From NCBI RefSeq assembly GCF_024666525.1, contig NZ_CP088294.1, forward strand, positions 4,154,001 through 4,218,000: 64,000 nucleotides of DNA, written 5' to 3'. Below, piece after piece: positions 37,202 to 46,445 of the stretch. Source of the stretch: Pseudomonas sp. J452 (GTDB lineage: Bacteria > Pseudomonadota > Gammaproteobacteria > Pseudomonadales > Pseudomonadaceae). Within the stretch, counting starts at the first letter, position 1. Each line of letters opens with the position of its first letter. The notes beneath the pieces were generated by a model. The model was not told the origin of the DNA and did not search any database. It saw only the letters and a list, made by a program, of their open reading frames with translations. The position numbers were made by a program, and so were the translations under genes.

Positions 37202-38110
37202 TCAAGGCGTCGCCAACACCTCGTTCTCGGCCTCCGCCGCCACCTCATGCCAACTGCTGTCCGGATCGAACAGGCGCAGGGCACTCGCCAGCTTGGCGCT
37301 GTCCGGGCCCAGGTCTTTCTCGAACACCTGGCCATCGTGACTAATCATGAAGCTCATCACGCCGCTGTCGGCATAGCGGGCCGGCCAGGCGATCAAGGCG
37401 AAGCCGCGGCTCATGTTGTCGCCAAGCTGGTAGCCGTAGGCACCGCCCGGCGCCGAAGGCCCCTGGGCGTCGAGGATGCGGTAGTGATAGCCATGCCACT
37501 CGCCATCGGGCAGTTCATCGCCGAACAGCGGGCCGAGCGGGCTTTCCTCGATACCCGGTTCCTCGGCCCAGTACAGCCCGTCGTACAGGCCATCGCTGCT
37601 GATGAACTGCTGTGCGTATTCGAGCACCCCGTCGCCATCGCGATCGACCTCGGCGTAATCCATCTGCGCATCGTGGTAGGCCAGCGCCGCCTGCACGGTG
37701 GCCAATTCGTTGCGGCCGATACGACGCACGCGGACCTCTTCGCCGCCAGCCTTGGTATCGAAGGTCCAACCGGCCTTGTTCTCGAGCAACGGCAAGGGGA
37801 AGGTCCAGGGCGTATTACCGACCACCAGGGAAGCCCGCCCTGGCGCAACGGGTTCGATCGCATGTTTCTCGCGGTAGAGGGCGAGAAAGGCCTCGACGTC
37901 TTCGCGCTCGACATCATCGGTTGGGATATAGCTTTGCCAATCAGCCCCCAGCAGGGCCGCCAGGCGCTCGGCATCAGCTTTTTCGCTGCCCAGTGCGACC
38001 ACCAGTGCCTCGGCGGCGGCATCCGCACTGGGATAGGCCTGTTGCGCCTGCGTGACCGGGGCCAGAACGGCCAGCAAGAGGATCGAGAACAAACGGAATC
38101 CAGCAATCAT
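37202..38110 (-). CDS. DUF2950 family exported protein
   Basis: A 302-residue protein with a signal peptide (MIAGFRLFSILLLAVLAPVTQAQQ). The body has typical DUF2950 features: YPSADAAAEALVVAL near the mature N-terminus, GNTPWTFPLPLLENKAGWTFD, ARYADSGVMSFMISHDGQVFEKDLG and an acidic Glu-rich tail. Function unknown; the domain is widespread in proteobacteria. The ATG at 38110 starts the signal peptide; the open frame continues 287 codons upstream in antiphase to the next gene and is not real beyond it. It lies 13 bases after a DUF3300 gene, a pairing I recall as common. Confidence 0.85.
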   Translation of the reverse strand: MIAGFRLFSILLLAVLAPVTQAQQAYPSADAAAEALVVALGSEKADAERLAALLGADWQSYIPTDDVEREDVEAFLALYREKHAIEPVAPGRASLVVGNTPWTFPLPLLENKAGWTFDTKAGGEEVRVRRIGRNELATVQAALAYHDAQMDYAEVDRDGDGVLEYAQQFISSDGLYDGLYWAEEPGIEESPLGPLFGDELPDGEWHGYHYRILDAQGPSAPGGAYGYQLGDNMSRGFALIAWPARYADSGVMSFMISHDGQVFEKDLGPDSAKLASALRLFDPDSSWHEVAAEAENEVLATP

Positions 38111-38123
38111 GGTGATTCTCCTG

Positions 38124-39644
38124 TCAGCGCCGACGGCCGCCGCCGCTGCTGCGGGACGGTGCCCTGGCGGCACGTTGCACGGTCTGCCCGCTGCTGCGTG
38201 CCGTCTGCGGCCGACTGGCGGCGGCCCGGCTGGTTTGTCCGCGACTGGCTTGGGCGCGCGACTGCGAGGGGCTGCGAGCACCGCTGAAGGCGTTGTCGCG
38301 TGCGCGCGGGGTGCTGGCGTGCTGCTGGCGCACCTGCTGGCGGGCCTGCGGATTGCTCGCTGCACGCTGCTGGCGCGCCTGGGCATCACGGTTCGCTGCC
38401 TGGGCGCGCTCGCGGGCCTGATCACGACTGACATCACGGCTCGAACCCTGGAGCCGTTCGCGGGCCTGCGGATCGCGGTCAAGCTCGCGGGTCGCCGCCT
38501 GGGCGCGGTCGCGGGCCTCGCGGTTGCTGCTGGCCGGCGCTTCAATGCCACGCTCCTGCAGGGACTGGCGCGCCCGTTCACGGTCAGCGGCTTGCGCCGT
38601 ATCGCGACCACGGAACGCATCGCGCTGCGCACTCCCCTCCAGGCGCCGGTTGTATTGCTCGCGATTGGCGTTGTCGCGGTAGGGCACGCCATCTCGGTTG
38701 ATCGAGTTGTGCTGCCAGTTGTTCTGGTTGGCATTGATCTGCCGGTTGGAGTTGATGTTGTTGTAGCGATCGACGTCGATATCGATGTCGTCGTTGTCCC
38801 AATCGCAGTCACCCCACAGCGAATCGATGATCGCCACCCCCGCGCCGAAGGCCAGGCCCGTAGCCAGCGCACTGCCGAAGTAGTAGCCCGGTGGTGGCGG
38901 GTAATACGCCGGCGGCGAAGACGGGTAGGCCCAGGTGCCATAGACCTCGTTGCTGTTGTAGCTGGGCACATAAACGACTTGCGGCTGGGCCGGCTCGATG
39001 ATGATGGTCGGCGGGACGGCCTCCTGCTGCACTATCACGGTCGACTCGGCCGAGGCCGGAGCCGGCGCAGGGGCAGGGGCAGCGGGTTGCGTGGTCACGC
39101 GCTGCTGCTCGTTGGACTCCAGGTTGCCGGCCGCTTGTGCCTGCCGCCGCAGACGCTGCACCGAGTCCATCACTGCGTTGGGGTCGGCGAGGAAGGCATC
39201 GCCGACCCGCTGCACCCAGGCCGGATCCTGACCCAGGGTGGCCAACGCCGCCGGGAAGGCCACCAGCGACTGCACGCTCGGGTCCCAGGGCTGCTGCGCG
39301 ACCGCACGTACGGCCACATCGCCGCTGCTGTCCGGGTTGGCCTTGGACCAGGCCACGGCATCGGCGACATCGCCCGGATAGGTGGCGGCCATCAACACCT
39401 GGGCCAGCAGCGCGTCCGGATACAGGGCCAGCGGCGCCAGCATCTGGTCGAGTTGCTCCGGGCTGAAGATGGCATTGGCTGCAGCAACAGGCACTGGCGC
39501 AGGGGCCGGGCTGGGAACCGCCGTCGGGGCGGCGACTGCAGGAGCGGCAGCCGGGGCCTGCGCCTGGGCTGGCGTTTCCTCGTCCGAACAGGCGGACAAG
39601 GCCACCAGGGCAAGCAGAAGGGTGTAGCGATGAGAAACACGCAT
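38124..39644 (-). CDS. DUF3300 family lipoprotein
   Basis: A 506-residue protein with a lipoprotein signal (LLLALVALSACSDEE, lipidated Cys about residue 18). A Pro/Ala-rich linker is followed by the DUF3300 domain at about residues 60-300 (FSPEQLDQMLAPLALYPDALLAQVLMAATYPGDV is its start). The C-terminal 170 residues are low-complexity, Arg/Gln/Ala-rich (repeated RDQARERAQAANRDAQAR-like units), strongly basic and probably disordered. It is encoded upstream of the DUF2950 gene. The start at 39644 has GGAGAAG upstream; the frame runs 38 codons further. Confidence 0.85.
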   Translation of the reverse strand: MRVSHRYTLLLALVALSACSDEETPAQAQAPAAAPAVAAPTAVPSPAPAPVPVAAANAIFSPEQLDQMLAPLALYPDALLAQVLMAATYPGDVADAVAWSKANPDSSGDVAVRAVAQQPWDPSVQSLVAFPAALATLGQDPAWVQRVGDAFLADPNAVMDSVQRLRRQAQAAGNLESNEQQRVTTQPAAPAPAPAPASAESTVIVQQEAVPPTIIIEPAQPQVVYVPSYNSNEVYGTWAYPSSPPAYYPPPPGYYFGSALATGLAFGAGVAIIDSLWGDCDWDNDDIDIDVDRYNNINSNRQINANQNNWQHNSINRDGVPYRDNANREQYNRRLEGSAQRDAFRGRDTAQAADRERARQSLQERGIEAPASSNREARDRAQAATRELDRDPQARERLQGSSRDVSRDQARERAQAANRDAQARQQRAASNPQARQQVRQQHASTPRARDNAFSGARSPSQSRAQASRGQTSRAAASRPQTARSSGQTVQRAARAPSRSSGGGRRR

Positions 39645-39863
39645 GACGCTTCTCCACAGGAAGAAAGCGGGTCTAGACACCGGGCCACGATGATCTCCAT
39701 CAGCGTGGCCAGATCCGCGAGTCGCGCGCCGAACGGCATGAGGGCACAGCGATCTCACTCAGCCTAGTCAATCAGCACCACTTTGCTGCTTCTGCCTGTG
39801 GTTTGTGCCGATAGACCTGCAACAGCCTGGAAGAAGGCAGGGGCGTTCTGACCCAGTAGAAAC

Positions 39864-39886
39864 AACGGGCCCACAGGGGGCCCGTT
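39864..39886 (-). terminator. Terminator after the MORN-repeat gene
   Basis: AACGGGCCC / GGGCCCGTT with a five-base loop, followed on the minus strand by TTGTTTCT, lies 20 bases after the stop of the MORN-repeat gene. The rest of 39645-39905 holds no gene that I can support. Confidence 0.7.
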
Positions 39887-39905
39887 CTGTTTCATTGACT
39901 GCGCA

Positions 39906-41729
39906 TTACTGGAAGTAAATGGTTCTGCTCGGCACTTCCGGCGGCGGGCAGCCCTCGGGACCGGGGCTGGTCTGTTTGCCATTCTCATCGAAGGATTTAC
40001 GACAGCTGCGCTGCCCGTTCTCGGTGAGCATTTCCCACTGCAATTGGCCGCTCGGGTAATAACAGCGCGAGTCACCCACCTCATCGCTGGTGATGTTGTA
40101 GTAAGCAAGGCGCTTGTTATCCACGTCCTCAAACCCGGCAGGCTCAAGCTGCTTGCTGCAGTTCAACTGGCCATTGGGGTGATACGTCTGCACCTCTAGT
40201 GCACCGTTAACCTCCTTGCGCTGCTCCTTGAGCGTGCCGTCTTCGTAGTAATAGACGCCCACTTGAGCATCGCCATTTACATAGAAGACCTTGGAGCGCA
40301 CCGTCCCATCTGCCCGGTACTGCGTCCACTCGCCGCAGTGATAGCGCGTGGCATAAGTACCCTGCAGCCGCTGACAGTAATTACTGTCTGAATACATGAA
40401 ACCTTCAGCGACATATTGCTGCAGTCGTCCGAATAGCTCGTTGTGACGATAATTACCGATGTTCTCTGGCAAACTAGCCGAGTAATTGCTGCGGAAAGGG
40501 CCATGCTTGAGGCCTTCGCGATAGGAAATATCCTTCCTGATGAAGCTGCCATCGTCCGCATAGGTCAGCTGGCGACCATGCAAACGATTAGCCTTGTACT
40601 CTTCTTGCAACACCAGCTTGCCGGCATCGTTGTAGCGTTTGAGCAAGCCTTCCTTCATCCCTGCTGCATAGTGTTCCTCAAGCTGTAACTGCCCCTCGCG
40701 GTTGAAAACACGCGCCGGGCCCTCCAGCAGATTGAGCTTGTAGCTGCCTTCCCAGCGCGTACCGTCCGGCATGGACTTGTGCCAGGCCCCTTCCCTGAGT
40801 CCATTCTGGTACTGCCCTTCGGCGCCTTGGACGTTCCAGAGCCCCTCCGGCCGACCTTCCACATACTCACCACGCGACCTGAAGCGGCCATCTGTCTCGG
40901 CGTGCATCCACTGGCCTACCCGCTTACCTAGACGGTACTCGCCGCGCTCATGGATCAGGCCCCGGCTGCCTGAAATCACGAACTTCACCGAATCACCATC
41001 GAGCAGCCCTTCAAGCGTCTTAGGCTCTCGCTCCCAGGCGATCTGCTGCAGTACAAAGCGATAATCCTGTTCGTCCGCTCGAACATAGCGCGCAGTCAAC
41101 CAGCGACCATCGCGCTGCAGAAAAGTCTTCTTGATCAGATGCCGGTCTGACGCATTGGCCTCAAGCGCCCGCCCCTGTTTGTCGAATACCGCTACCACTT
41201 CGCCCGCGCTGTGATTCAGCTGGTCGAACGCGGCAATCTCGGTAGAGGCGTAGGTCAGCGAATAGTCGAAAGGCAGCAGCTCGTAAATTGCATTCTTGAT
41301 CTCCAGCGCCGTGCGCATGCCCCGCCCCAGCGTCAGGGAGTCCAGCAGCCGTTGCGCCGCCGGCATATAGCGCAAGCTGTCGCTAGTGGGGTCCCACAGA
41401 TAAGCCCGCACACGGGTTTGGCCACGCTCACTGAACATCACCAGGGTGCCGTCGTGTTTGCCCGTCAGGTCGGCATAGAACACCGCATCAATGCGGGCAT
41501 TGTCGAAACTGTCCAGGTCTTTTAGCAGGCGCTCGCCGGAGTCGTACTGGACTTCATAGCGGCCAACTACCTCGCCACTCTCGCTGAAGAACGCCAGTTT
41601 GCCCTCGGCATGTGGACTGGCCTTAACCAGTGGATGGAGTAGCGTCTTGCCGCTGTAGAAGGGGCTATCGGCCTGCGCCTGAGTCGCCGCCAAAATCATG
41701 AGGGCACAGCAGATCACCAATCGTTTCAC
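39906..41729 (-). CDS. Exported MORN-repeat protein
   Basis: A 607-residue protein with a signal peptide (MKRLVICCALMILAATQAQA). After an N-terminal part of unknown fold (about 21-250), residues about 255-590 are built from MORN/YwqK-like repeats of about 20-25 residues, e.g. RGLIHERGEYRLGKRVGQW, RSRGEYVEGRPEGLW, YQNGLREGAWHKSM, YADDGSFIRKDISYREGLKHG. Such repeats form extended beta sheets used for scaffolding. It carries a Cys-containing C-terminus. It lies alone on the minus strand and function cannot be assigned. Codon use looks less GC-biased than in neighbouring genes. Confidence 0.8.
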   Translation of the reverse strand: MKRLVICCALMILAATQAQADSPFYSGKTLLHPLVKASPHAEGKLAFFSESGEVVGRYEVQYDSGERLLKDLDSFDNARIDAVFYADLTGKHDGTLVMFSERGQTRVRAYLWDPTSDSLRYMPAAQRLLDSLTLGRGMRTALEIKNAIYELLPFDYSLTYASTEIAAFDQLNHSAGEVVAVFDKQGRALEANASDRHLIKKTFLQRDGRWLTARYVRADEQDYRFVLQQIAWEREPKTLEGLLDGDSVKFVISGSRGLIHERGEYRLGKRVGQWMHAETDGRFRSRGEYVEGRPEGLWNVQGAEGQYQNGLREGAWHKSMPDGTRWEGSYKLNLLEGPARVFNREGQLQLEEHYAAGMKEGLLKRYNDAGKLVLQEEYKANRLHGRQLTYADDGSFIRKDISYREGLKHGPFRSNYSASLPENIGNYRHNELFGRLQQYVAEGFMYSDSNYCQRLQGTYATRYHCGEWTQYRADGTVRSKVFYVNGDAQVGVYYYEDGTLKEQRKEVNGALEVQTYHPNGQLNCSKQLEPAGFEDVDNKRLAYYNITSDEVGDSRCYYPSGQLQWEMLTENGQRSCRKSFDENGKQTSPGPEGCPPPEVPSRTIYFQ

Positions 41730-41922
41730 GCAACGTCATCCTTGAAGTCATAAGCAAAAACGCCAAGAGCCGTTTCCGGCCCTTGTCGTACAACCTGGGT
41801 GATTAAAAATCTTGGGGGCACCAGCCGTCCTGTACAGATCCAGCGCGCTACTCGCGGTCGGCTGCACGGCCTCGGCAGCCACCGGCTCGGTTACATGCAA
41901 TAACCTCGCGGAATGCGCTAAC

Positions 41923-42456
41923 TCAGCGCCAGTGGCGTTTTTCCTGAGCGATGACCTTGTGCTTGCGCCCGACGCCGAGGGTCCAGCCGGCGCCCAGTAC
42001 GAGCAGCTCCACCAGCCAGGCCAGCAGCAGCCCGCATGCCAGCGCCCAGGCAATCGCCTGCGGCGCCAGCAGCACCTGGTAGCTGTAGGCCGCGATGGTT
42101 TCGTCGAGCAGCTCGCGGTCCGCCGCACTGAGCAGATGTAAGGCCTGGGCATACCAGGGGCCCTGCATGGCCAGCCACTCGCTTTCCAGCAGTTCGGAGC
42201 GGCGCACCAGATGTTCGACACTCTGCGCGTCGCTGCGCATCACCTCATCGCTGCTGGCTCGATAGTGGGCGACCAGGGCGTTGAGGTCACCCTTGAAGAA
42301 GCGCGCGGCGGTCTCGCGGAAACCGGTCAGGCTCTCCTCGGATTCGGCGCGGTGCGCAGCCACACGCTTGCCGTAATCGTCGATAAAACCCGGCACCTGA
42401 ACCCCGATCAGCAGACCCAGGCCGAACAGCACCAGACGCAGATAACCTCGAAACAT
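41923..42456 (-). CDS. DUF2937 family membrane protein
   Basis: A 177-residue inner-membrane protein. The N-terminal helix is at about residues 5-24 (YLRLVLFGLGLLIGVQVPGF), then a largely helical periplasmic region, and a C-terminal hydrophobic pair at about 130-162 (LLAPQAIAWALACGLLLAWLVELLVLG). The GFIDDYGKRVAAHRAESEESL motif is typical of DUF2937. It is followed at 41730-41922 by a stretch with no visible gene. Its start lies four bases after the stop of the amidotransferase gene. Confidence 0.8.
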   Translation of the reverse strand: MFRGYLRLVLFGLGLLIGVQVPGFIDDYGKRVAAHRAESEESLTGFRETAARFFKGDLNALVAHYRASSDEVMRSDAQSVEHLVRRSELLESEWLAMQGPWYAQALHLLSAADRELLDETIAAYSYQVLLAPQAIAWALACGLLLAWLVELLVLGAGWTLGVGRKHKVIAQEKRHWR

Positions 42457-42460
42457 TGCC

Positions 42461-43240
42461 CTACTCCCCCATCTGCCCGTGGGCCAGGCGCTCGCCGCGC
42501 CGCCACAGGCTCCATTCGCCTGGCTGGAACAGGTTCCAGCGCTCGTTATCGGTCAGCGGCTCGGTGGCAATCACCGTCACCACATCGTTGGGCGTGGTTT
42601 CCGCCTGGAAATCCACCAGCACTTCGGCATCCTTCAACCGCGCCGGGCCGAACGGTGCGCGGCGGGTGATCTGCGCCAGCTTGGTCGAGCAGAAGGCGAA
42701 CAGCCAGTCGCCATTGCTCAGCAGGCAGTTGAACACGCCATGCCGGCGGTAATGCTGGGCCGCCTGGATCAGCACCGGCAGCAAGGCTTCGACCGGCACC
42801 GGCTCGGGACAGGCGCCGCGCACACGGTTGAGCAGGTCGCAGAAGGCCGCCTCGCTGTCGGTGTCACCCACCGGCCGGTAGAAGCTGGTCGAGGGGGCGA
42901 AGTCGGCCAGCTGGCCGTTATGCGCGAAGCACCAGTTGCGCCCCCACAGCTCGCGCACGAAGGGATGGGTGTTGGCCAGCGAAACCTGGCCGACGTTGGC
43001 CTGGCGGATATGGCCGATTACCGTTTCGCTCTTGATCGGGTAGCGCTGCACCAGCCGCGCCACCTCCGACTCGACGCTGGCCGCCGGGTCCTGGAACAGA
43101 CGCAGGCCACGACCCTCATAGAAAGCGATGCCCCAGCCGTCGCGGTGCGGACCGGTGCCGCCGCCACGCTGCATCAGCCCGGTGAAGCTGAAGACGATAT
43201 CGGTGGGGACGTTGGCACTCATGCCGAGCAGTTCACACAT
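42461..43240 (-). CDS. Class II glutamine amidotransferase (YafJ-like)
   Basis: A 259-residue Ntn hydrolase. Cys2 (MCELLGMSANVPTD) would be the N-terminal nucleophile after Met removal. The RDGWGIAFYEGRGLRLF and FAHNGQL segments complete the glutaminase site. YafJ-type proteins are stand-alone glutaminase domains of unknown partner; one branch (EgtC/DUG3) hydrolyses gamma-glutamyl peptides. It is 12 bases after the HIT gene on the same strand. Confidence 0.88.
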   Translation of the reverse strand: MCELLGMSANVPTDIVFSFTGLMQRGGGTGPHRDGWGIAFYEGRGLRLFQDPAASVESEVARLVQRYPIKSETVIGHIRQANVGQVSLANTHPFVRELWGRNWCFAHNGQLADFAPSTSFYRPVGDTDSEAAFCDLLNRVRGACPEPVPVEALLPVLIQAAQHYRRHGVFNCLLSNGDWLFAFCSTKLAQITRRAPFGPARLKDAEVLVDFQAETTPNDVVTVIATEPLTDNERWNLFQPGEWSLWRRGERLAHGQMGE

Positions 43241-43252
43241 GCTTGCTAGCTC

Positions 43253-43690
43253 TCATTGCAGGGCGCTGCGCAGCAACTGTGCCTCACGCTGCAGACGCGC
43301 CTCGATGCGCTTGCGGCCCAGCGGCAGGAAGCGGGTAAGGATGCGCCAGCATAGCGCCGCCAGGTCGCCTGTGCGGCGCGGAATCAGGTGCAGATGCAGG
43401 TGCGGTACGTGCTGATTGGCGACCGGGCCGTCGTTGATCAGGAAGTTGATCCCCAACACGCTAGGATCGCTGCGATAGAGCGCTTGCCCCACTCGGTCGG
43501 CCAAGGCCAGCAGTGCCTCGCGGGCAACCATCGGCAGGTCGGCGAGGAGCGGTGCATGACCCTTGGCGACGATCAGCAGATGGGCCGGGCGCAACGGAAA
43601 GATATCCAACAGCACCAGAAAGTGTTCGTCCTCATGGACGATGTGAGCCGGCAGCTGGCCGTCGGCGATGGCGCAGAACACGCAGTTCAT
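43253..43690 (-). CDS. HIT-family nucleotide-binding protein
   Basis: A 145-residue histidine-triad protein. The triad HVPHLHLHLIPR is present near residue 105, preceded by GINFLINDGPVANQHV, and the N-terminal CVFCAIADGQLPAHIVHEDEH has the CxxC zinc-binding type start. It is likely a nucleoside phosphoramidate or dinucleotide hydrolase. The ATG at 43690 has AAGGAG five bases upstream and is preferred to the in-frame GTG two codons earlier. Confidence 0.88.
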   Translation of the reverse strand: MNCVFCAIADGQLPAHIVHEDEHFLVLLDIFPLRPAHLLIVAKGHAPLLADLPMVAREALLALADRVGQALYRSDPSVLGINFLINDGPVANQHVPHLHLHLIPRRTGDLAALCWRILTRFLPLGRKRIEARLQREAQLLRSALQ

Positions 43691-43748
43691 GGGCACTCCT
43701 TGTCTCTACCTGGCGTAGGTCGCGCAACAAGCCGCGTTACAAGCCGCG

Positions 43749-44228
43749 TTACAGACGCGGCTCGATGCGCAGGCGGCGGTCGCCGTTGGCATCCATGCGG
43801 GTATCGGCCGAGAAGCTGTCGTCGCGGGCCATCATTTCACGCAGGGTCGGCTCGTCTTCAGCCGCCGTGGTGGGCGCCGGCGCACGCCGCGCTTGCCACC
43901 AGCGTTCGAGCGGCCAGCGCAGGCCGGCGAAGGCCAGCCACACGGCGAAAGCGATCAGCCCGTACATGGCCAGATCGGCGACCGCACGCCAGGCGTTGTT
44001 GCCCACTTTGAGCAGCAGGTCCATGGCGGTGATGGCGATGGCCGGGGCGAACAGCTCTCGGGCCGGATCGACCGGAGTCGGGGTCAGCAACAGCACGGCC
44101 ACCAGCAGGCGCAGCGGCTCGCGCAGCCAGCGCCAGATCCAGCCGGTCAGCTGGAACCAGACCAGCAGGCAACCGAGTGCGGAAATGGCGTAAATGGCCC
44201 AGGCAAGCAGATAGTCTTGTTCAGTCAT
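43749..44228 (-). CDS. Conserved hypothetical membrane protein
   Basis: A 159-residue protein with three hydrophobic segments: residues about 6-25 (YLLAWAIYAISALGCLLVWF), 38-60 (RLLVAVLLLTPTPVDPARELFAPAIAI) and 85-103 (AVADLAMYGLIAFAVWLAF). The C-terminus is soluble, acidic and Arg-rich, ending DANGDRRLRIEPRL. The start at 44228 (MTEQDYLL) lies 104 bases from the divergent ptrB start; the longer frame adds 28 codons without support. I do not recognise a named family, but the ptrB-HIT-amidotransferase neighbourhood is conserved in Pseudomonas. Confidence 0.75.
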   Translation of the reverse strand: MTEQDYLLAWAIYAISALGCLLVWFQLTGWIWRWLREPLRLLVAVLLLTPTPVDPARELFAPAIAITAMDLLLKVGNNAWRAVADLAMYGLIAFAVWLAFAGLRWPLERWWQARRAPAPTTAAEDEPTLREMMARDDSFSADTRMDANGDRRLRIEPRL

Positions 44229-44332
44229 GCGGGTTGATGGCTTGGCCGGCAAAGGGGCGCTTATGATAACGGCTTTTAAGCGCCCCGGCGCCCCTGCCGT
44301 CGCAGACACCACTCAGCCACTCTGGAACCCCC

Positions 44333-46399
44333 ATGCCCAACGCCCCGATTGCCCGCCGCGCAGCCGCTACCGATCCTTACCATTGGTTGGAGCAGCGTGA
44401 TGCCGCCGAGGTGCTCGACTACCTCAAGGCGGAGAACGCCTATTTGGAAGCCGAGCTGGCCGAACAGGCGCCGCTGCGCGAAGCGCTGTTCGAAGAAATC
44501 AAGGGCCGTATCCGCGAGACCGACCTGTCGCTGCCGACGCCCTGGGGCCCCTGGTTGTACTACCAGCGCACCACCGCTGGCGACGAATACCCGCGCCACT
44601 ACCGCTGCCCATTGCCGGCCGATGGCAGCCTGAGGGTGGACGAGAGCGCCGAACAGCTGCTGCTCGACCCCAATGAACTGGCCGGCGACGGCTACCTGTC
44701 GCTGGGCGCCTTCACCACCAGCCCGGACCACCATCTGCTCGGCTACAGCCTGGATACCGCAGGCGACGAAATCTACCAACTATTCGTCAAAGACTTGCGC
44801 AGCGGCGCCATCACCGCCCTGCCCTTCGACGACTGCGATGGCAGCCTGACCTGGGCCAACGACAGCCAGACGCTGTTCTTCACTACCCTCGACGACACCC
44901 ATCGCCCGCACCAGCTGCACCGTCACCGCCTGGGTGAAGCCAGCGCCGAGTTGGTGTTCGAGGAAAGCGACGGGCGCTTCTTCCTCAGCTGCTACCGCAC
45001 CAGCTCCGAACGCCAGCTGGTGCTATTGCTCGGCAGCAAGACCACCAGCGAGAGCTGGGTGCTGGATGCCGACACGCCACAGGGCCAATTCGCTTGCCTG
45101 GCGCCGCGCGAGGAAGGCCACGAGTACTATGTTGATCACGGCAAGGTGGATCACGGCCAGCTGGACGGTGCCTGGGTCTGGCTGATCCGCAGCAACCAGA
45201 GCGGCATCAACTTCGCCCTGTACTTCGTCAAAGAGCGCGAAGCAGGCGAGCAACAGCCAACCCGCGTGCAGTGGCAGGAGCTGATTGGCCACGACCCGCA
45301 GCGCATGCTCGAAGGCGTCAGCCTGAATGCCGGCGCCTTTATTCTCAGCCTGCGCGAGGGCGGCCTGCCGATCATCGAAGTGCACCCTCAGGGCGCCGCG
45401 CCCTACCCGGTGCAACTACCGGACGCCGCCTACAGCCTGCATGTGCAGGACAGCCTGGAATTCGCCAGTCCGGTGATCCGCCTGCGTTACGAGGCGCTCA
45501 ACCGCCCGGCACAGATCCGCCAGCTGGACCTGCGCAGCGCCGCACAGCAAGTCCTCAAGCAGACCCCGGTGGAAGGCCCGTTCGATGCCGACGCCTACGA
45601 GAGCCGCCGCCTGTGGGCCAGAGCTACCGATGGCACGCAGATACCGATCAGCCTGGTGGCGCGCCGCGAGGTGCTCGCTGCTGGCAAGCCCGCGCCGCTC
45701 TATCTGTATGGCTACGGCGCCTACGGCGAATGCCTCGACCCCTGGTTCTCCCACGCGCGCCTGTCCCTGCTGGAGCGCGGCTTCGTCTTCGCCATCGCCC
45801 ATGTGCGCGGCGGCGGCGAGCTGGGCGAGGCCTGGTACCGCGCCGGCAAGCTGGAGCACAAGGAAAATACCTTCGGCGACTTTATCGCCTGCGCCGAGCA
45901 CCTGATCGCTGCCGGCCTGACCTCGCCCGCGCAACTGGCCATCAGCGGCGGCAGTGCCGGCGGCCTGCTGATCGGCGCGGTGCTCAACCAGCGCCCCGAG
46001 CTGTTCGCCGCGGCCATCGCCGAAGTGCCCTTCGTCGACGTGCTCAACACCATGCAGAACCCCGACCTGCCGCTGACCGTCACCGAGTACGACGAATGGG
46101 GCGACCCCAACCAGGCCGAAGTCTACGAGCGCATCAAGGGCTACGCGCCCTACGAGAACGTGCGCGCCCAGGCCTACCCGGCGCTGCTTGCCGTGGCCGG
46201 CTACAACGACAGCCGCGTGCAGTACTGGGAAGCTGCCAAATGGGTGGCCAAGCTGCGCGCCACCCGTACCGACAACCACCTGTTACTGCTCAAGACCGAC
46301 CTCGGCGCCGGCCACGGCGGCATGAGCGGGCGCTACCAGGGCTTGAAGGATGTGGCGCTGGAATATGCCTTTCTATTGAAAGTACTGGGGCTGATCTGA
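44333..46399 (+). CDS. ptrB: Oligopeptidase B (prolyl oligopeptidase family S9A)
   Basis: A 688-residue cytoplasmic serine peptidase cleaving short peptides after basic residues. An N-terminal beta-propeller (about 75-400) covers a C-terminal alpha/beta-hydrolase domain. The nucleophile is Ser541 in ISGGSAGGLLIGAVLNQRP. RGFVFAIAHVRGGGELGEAWYRAG is the oxyanion region. The Asp is in GYNDSRVQYWEAAKW and the His in GAGHGGMSGRYQ. Complete and of normal length. Confidence 0.94.
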   Translation: MPNAPIARRAAATDPYHWLEQRDAAEVLDYLKAENAYLEAELAEQAPLREALFEEIKGRIRETDLSLPTPWGPWLYYQRTTAGDEYPRHYRCPLPADGSLRVDESAEQLLLDPNELAGDGYLSLGAFTTSPDHHLLGYSLDTAGDEIYQLFVKDLRSGAITALPFDDCDGSLTWANDSQTLFFTTLDDTHRPHQLHRHRLGEASAELVFEESDGRFFLSCYRTSSERQLVLLLGSKTTSESWVLDADTPQGQFACLAPREEGHEYYVDHGKVDHGQLDGAWVWLIRSNQSGINFALYFVKEREAGEQQPTRVQWQELIGHDPQRMLEGVSLNAGAFILSLREGGLPIIEVHPQGAAPYPVQLPDAAYSLHVQDSLEFASPVIRLRYEALNRPAQIRQLDLRSAAQQVLKQTPVEGPFDADAYESRRLWARATDGTQIPISLVARREVLAAGKPAPLYLYGYGAYGECLDPWFSHARLSLLERGFVFAIAHVRGGGELGEAWYRAGKLEHKENTFGDFIACAEHLIAAGLTSPAQLAISGGSAGGLLIGAVLNQRPELFAAAIAEVPFVDVLNTMQNPDLPLTVTEYDEWGDPNQAEVYERIKGYAPYENVRAQAYPALLAVAGYNDSRVQYWEAAKWVAKLRATRTDNHLLLLKTDLGAGHGGMSGRYQGLKDVALEYAFLLKVLGLI

Positions 46400-46445
46400 G
46401 CCCCTGCTCTGAGGACTTTCACGCACTGATCGCGAGGGATCGCCC

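Noticed and set aside
38111..38971. Upstream part of the 589-codon minus-strand frame
   Set aside because: Only the last 302 codons encode the DUF2950 protein with its own signal peptide; the rest lies in another frame over the DUF3300 gene.
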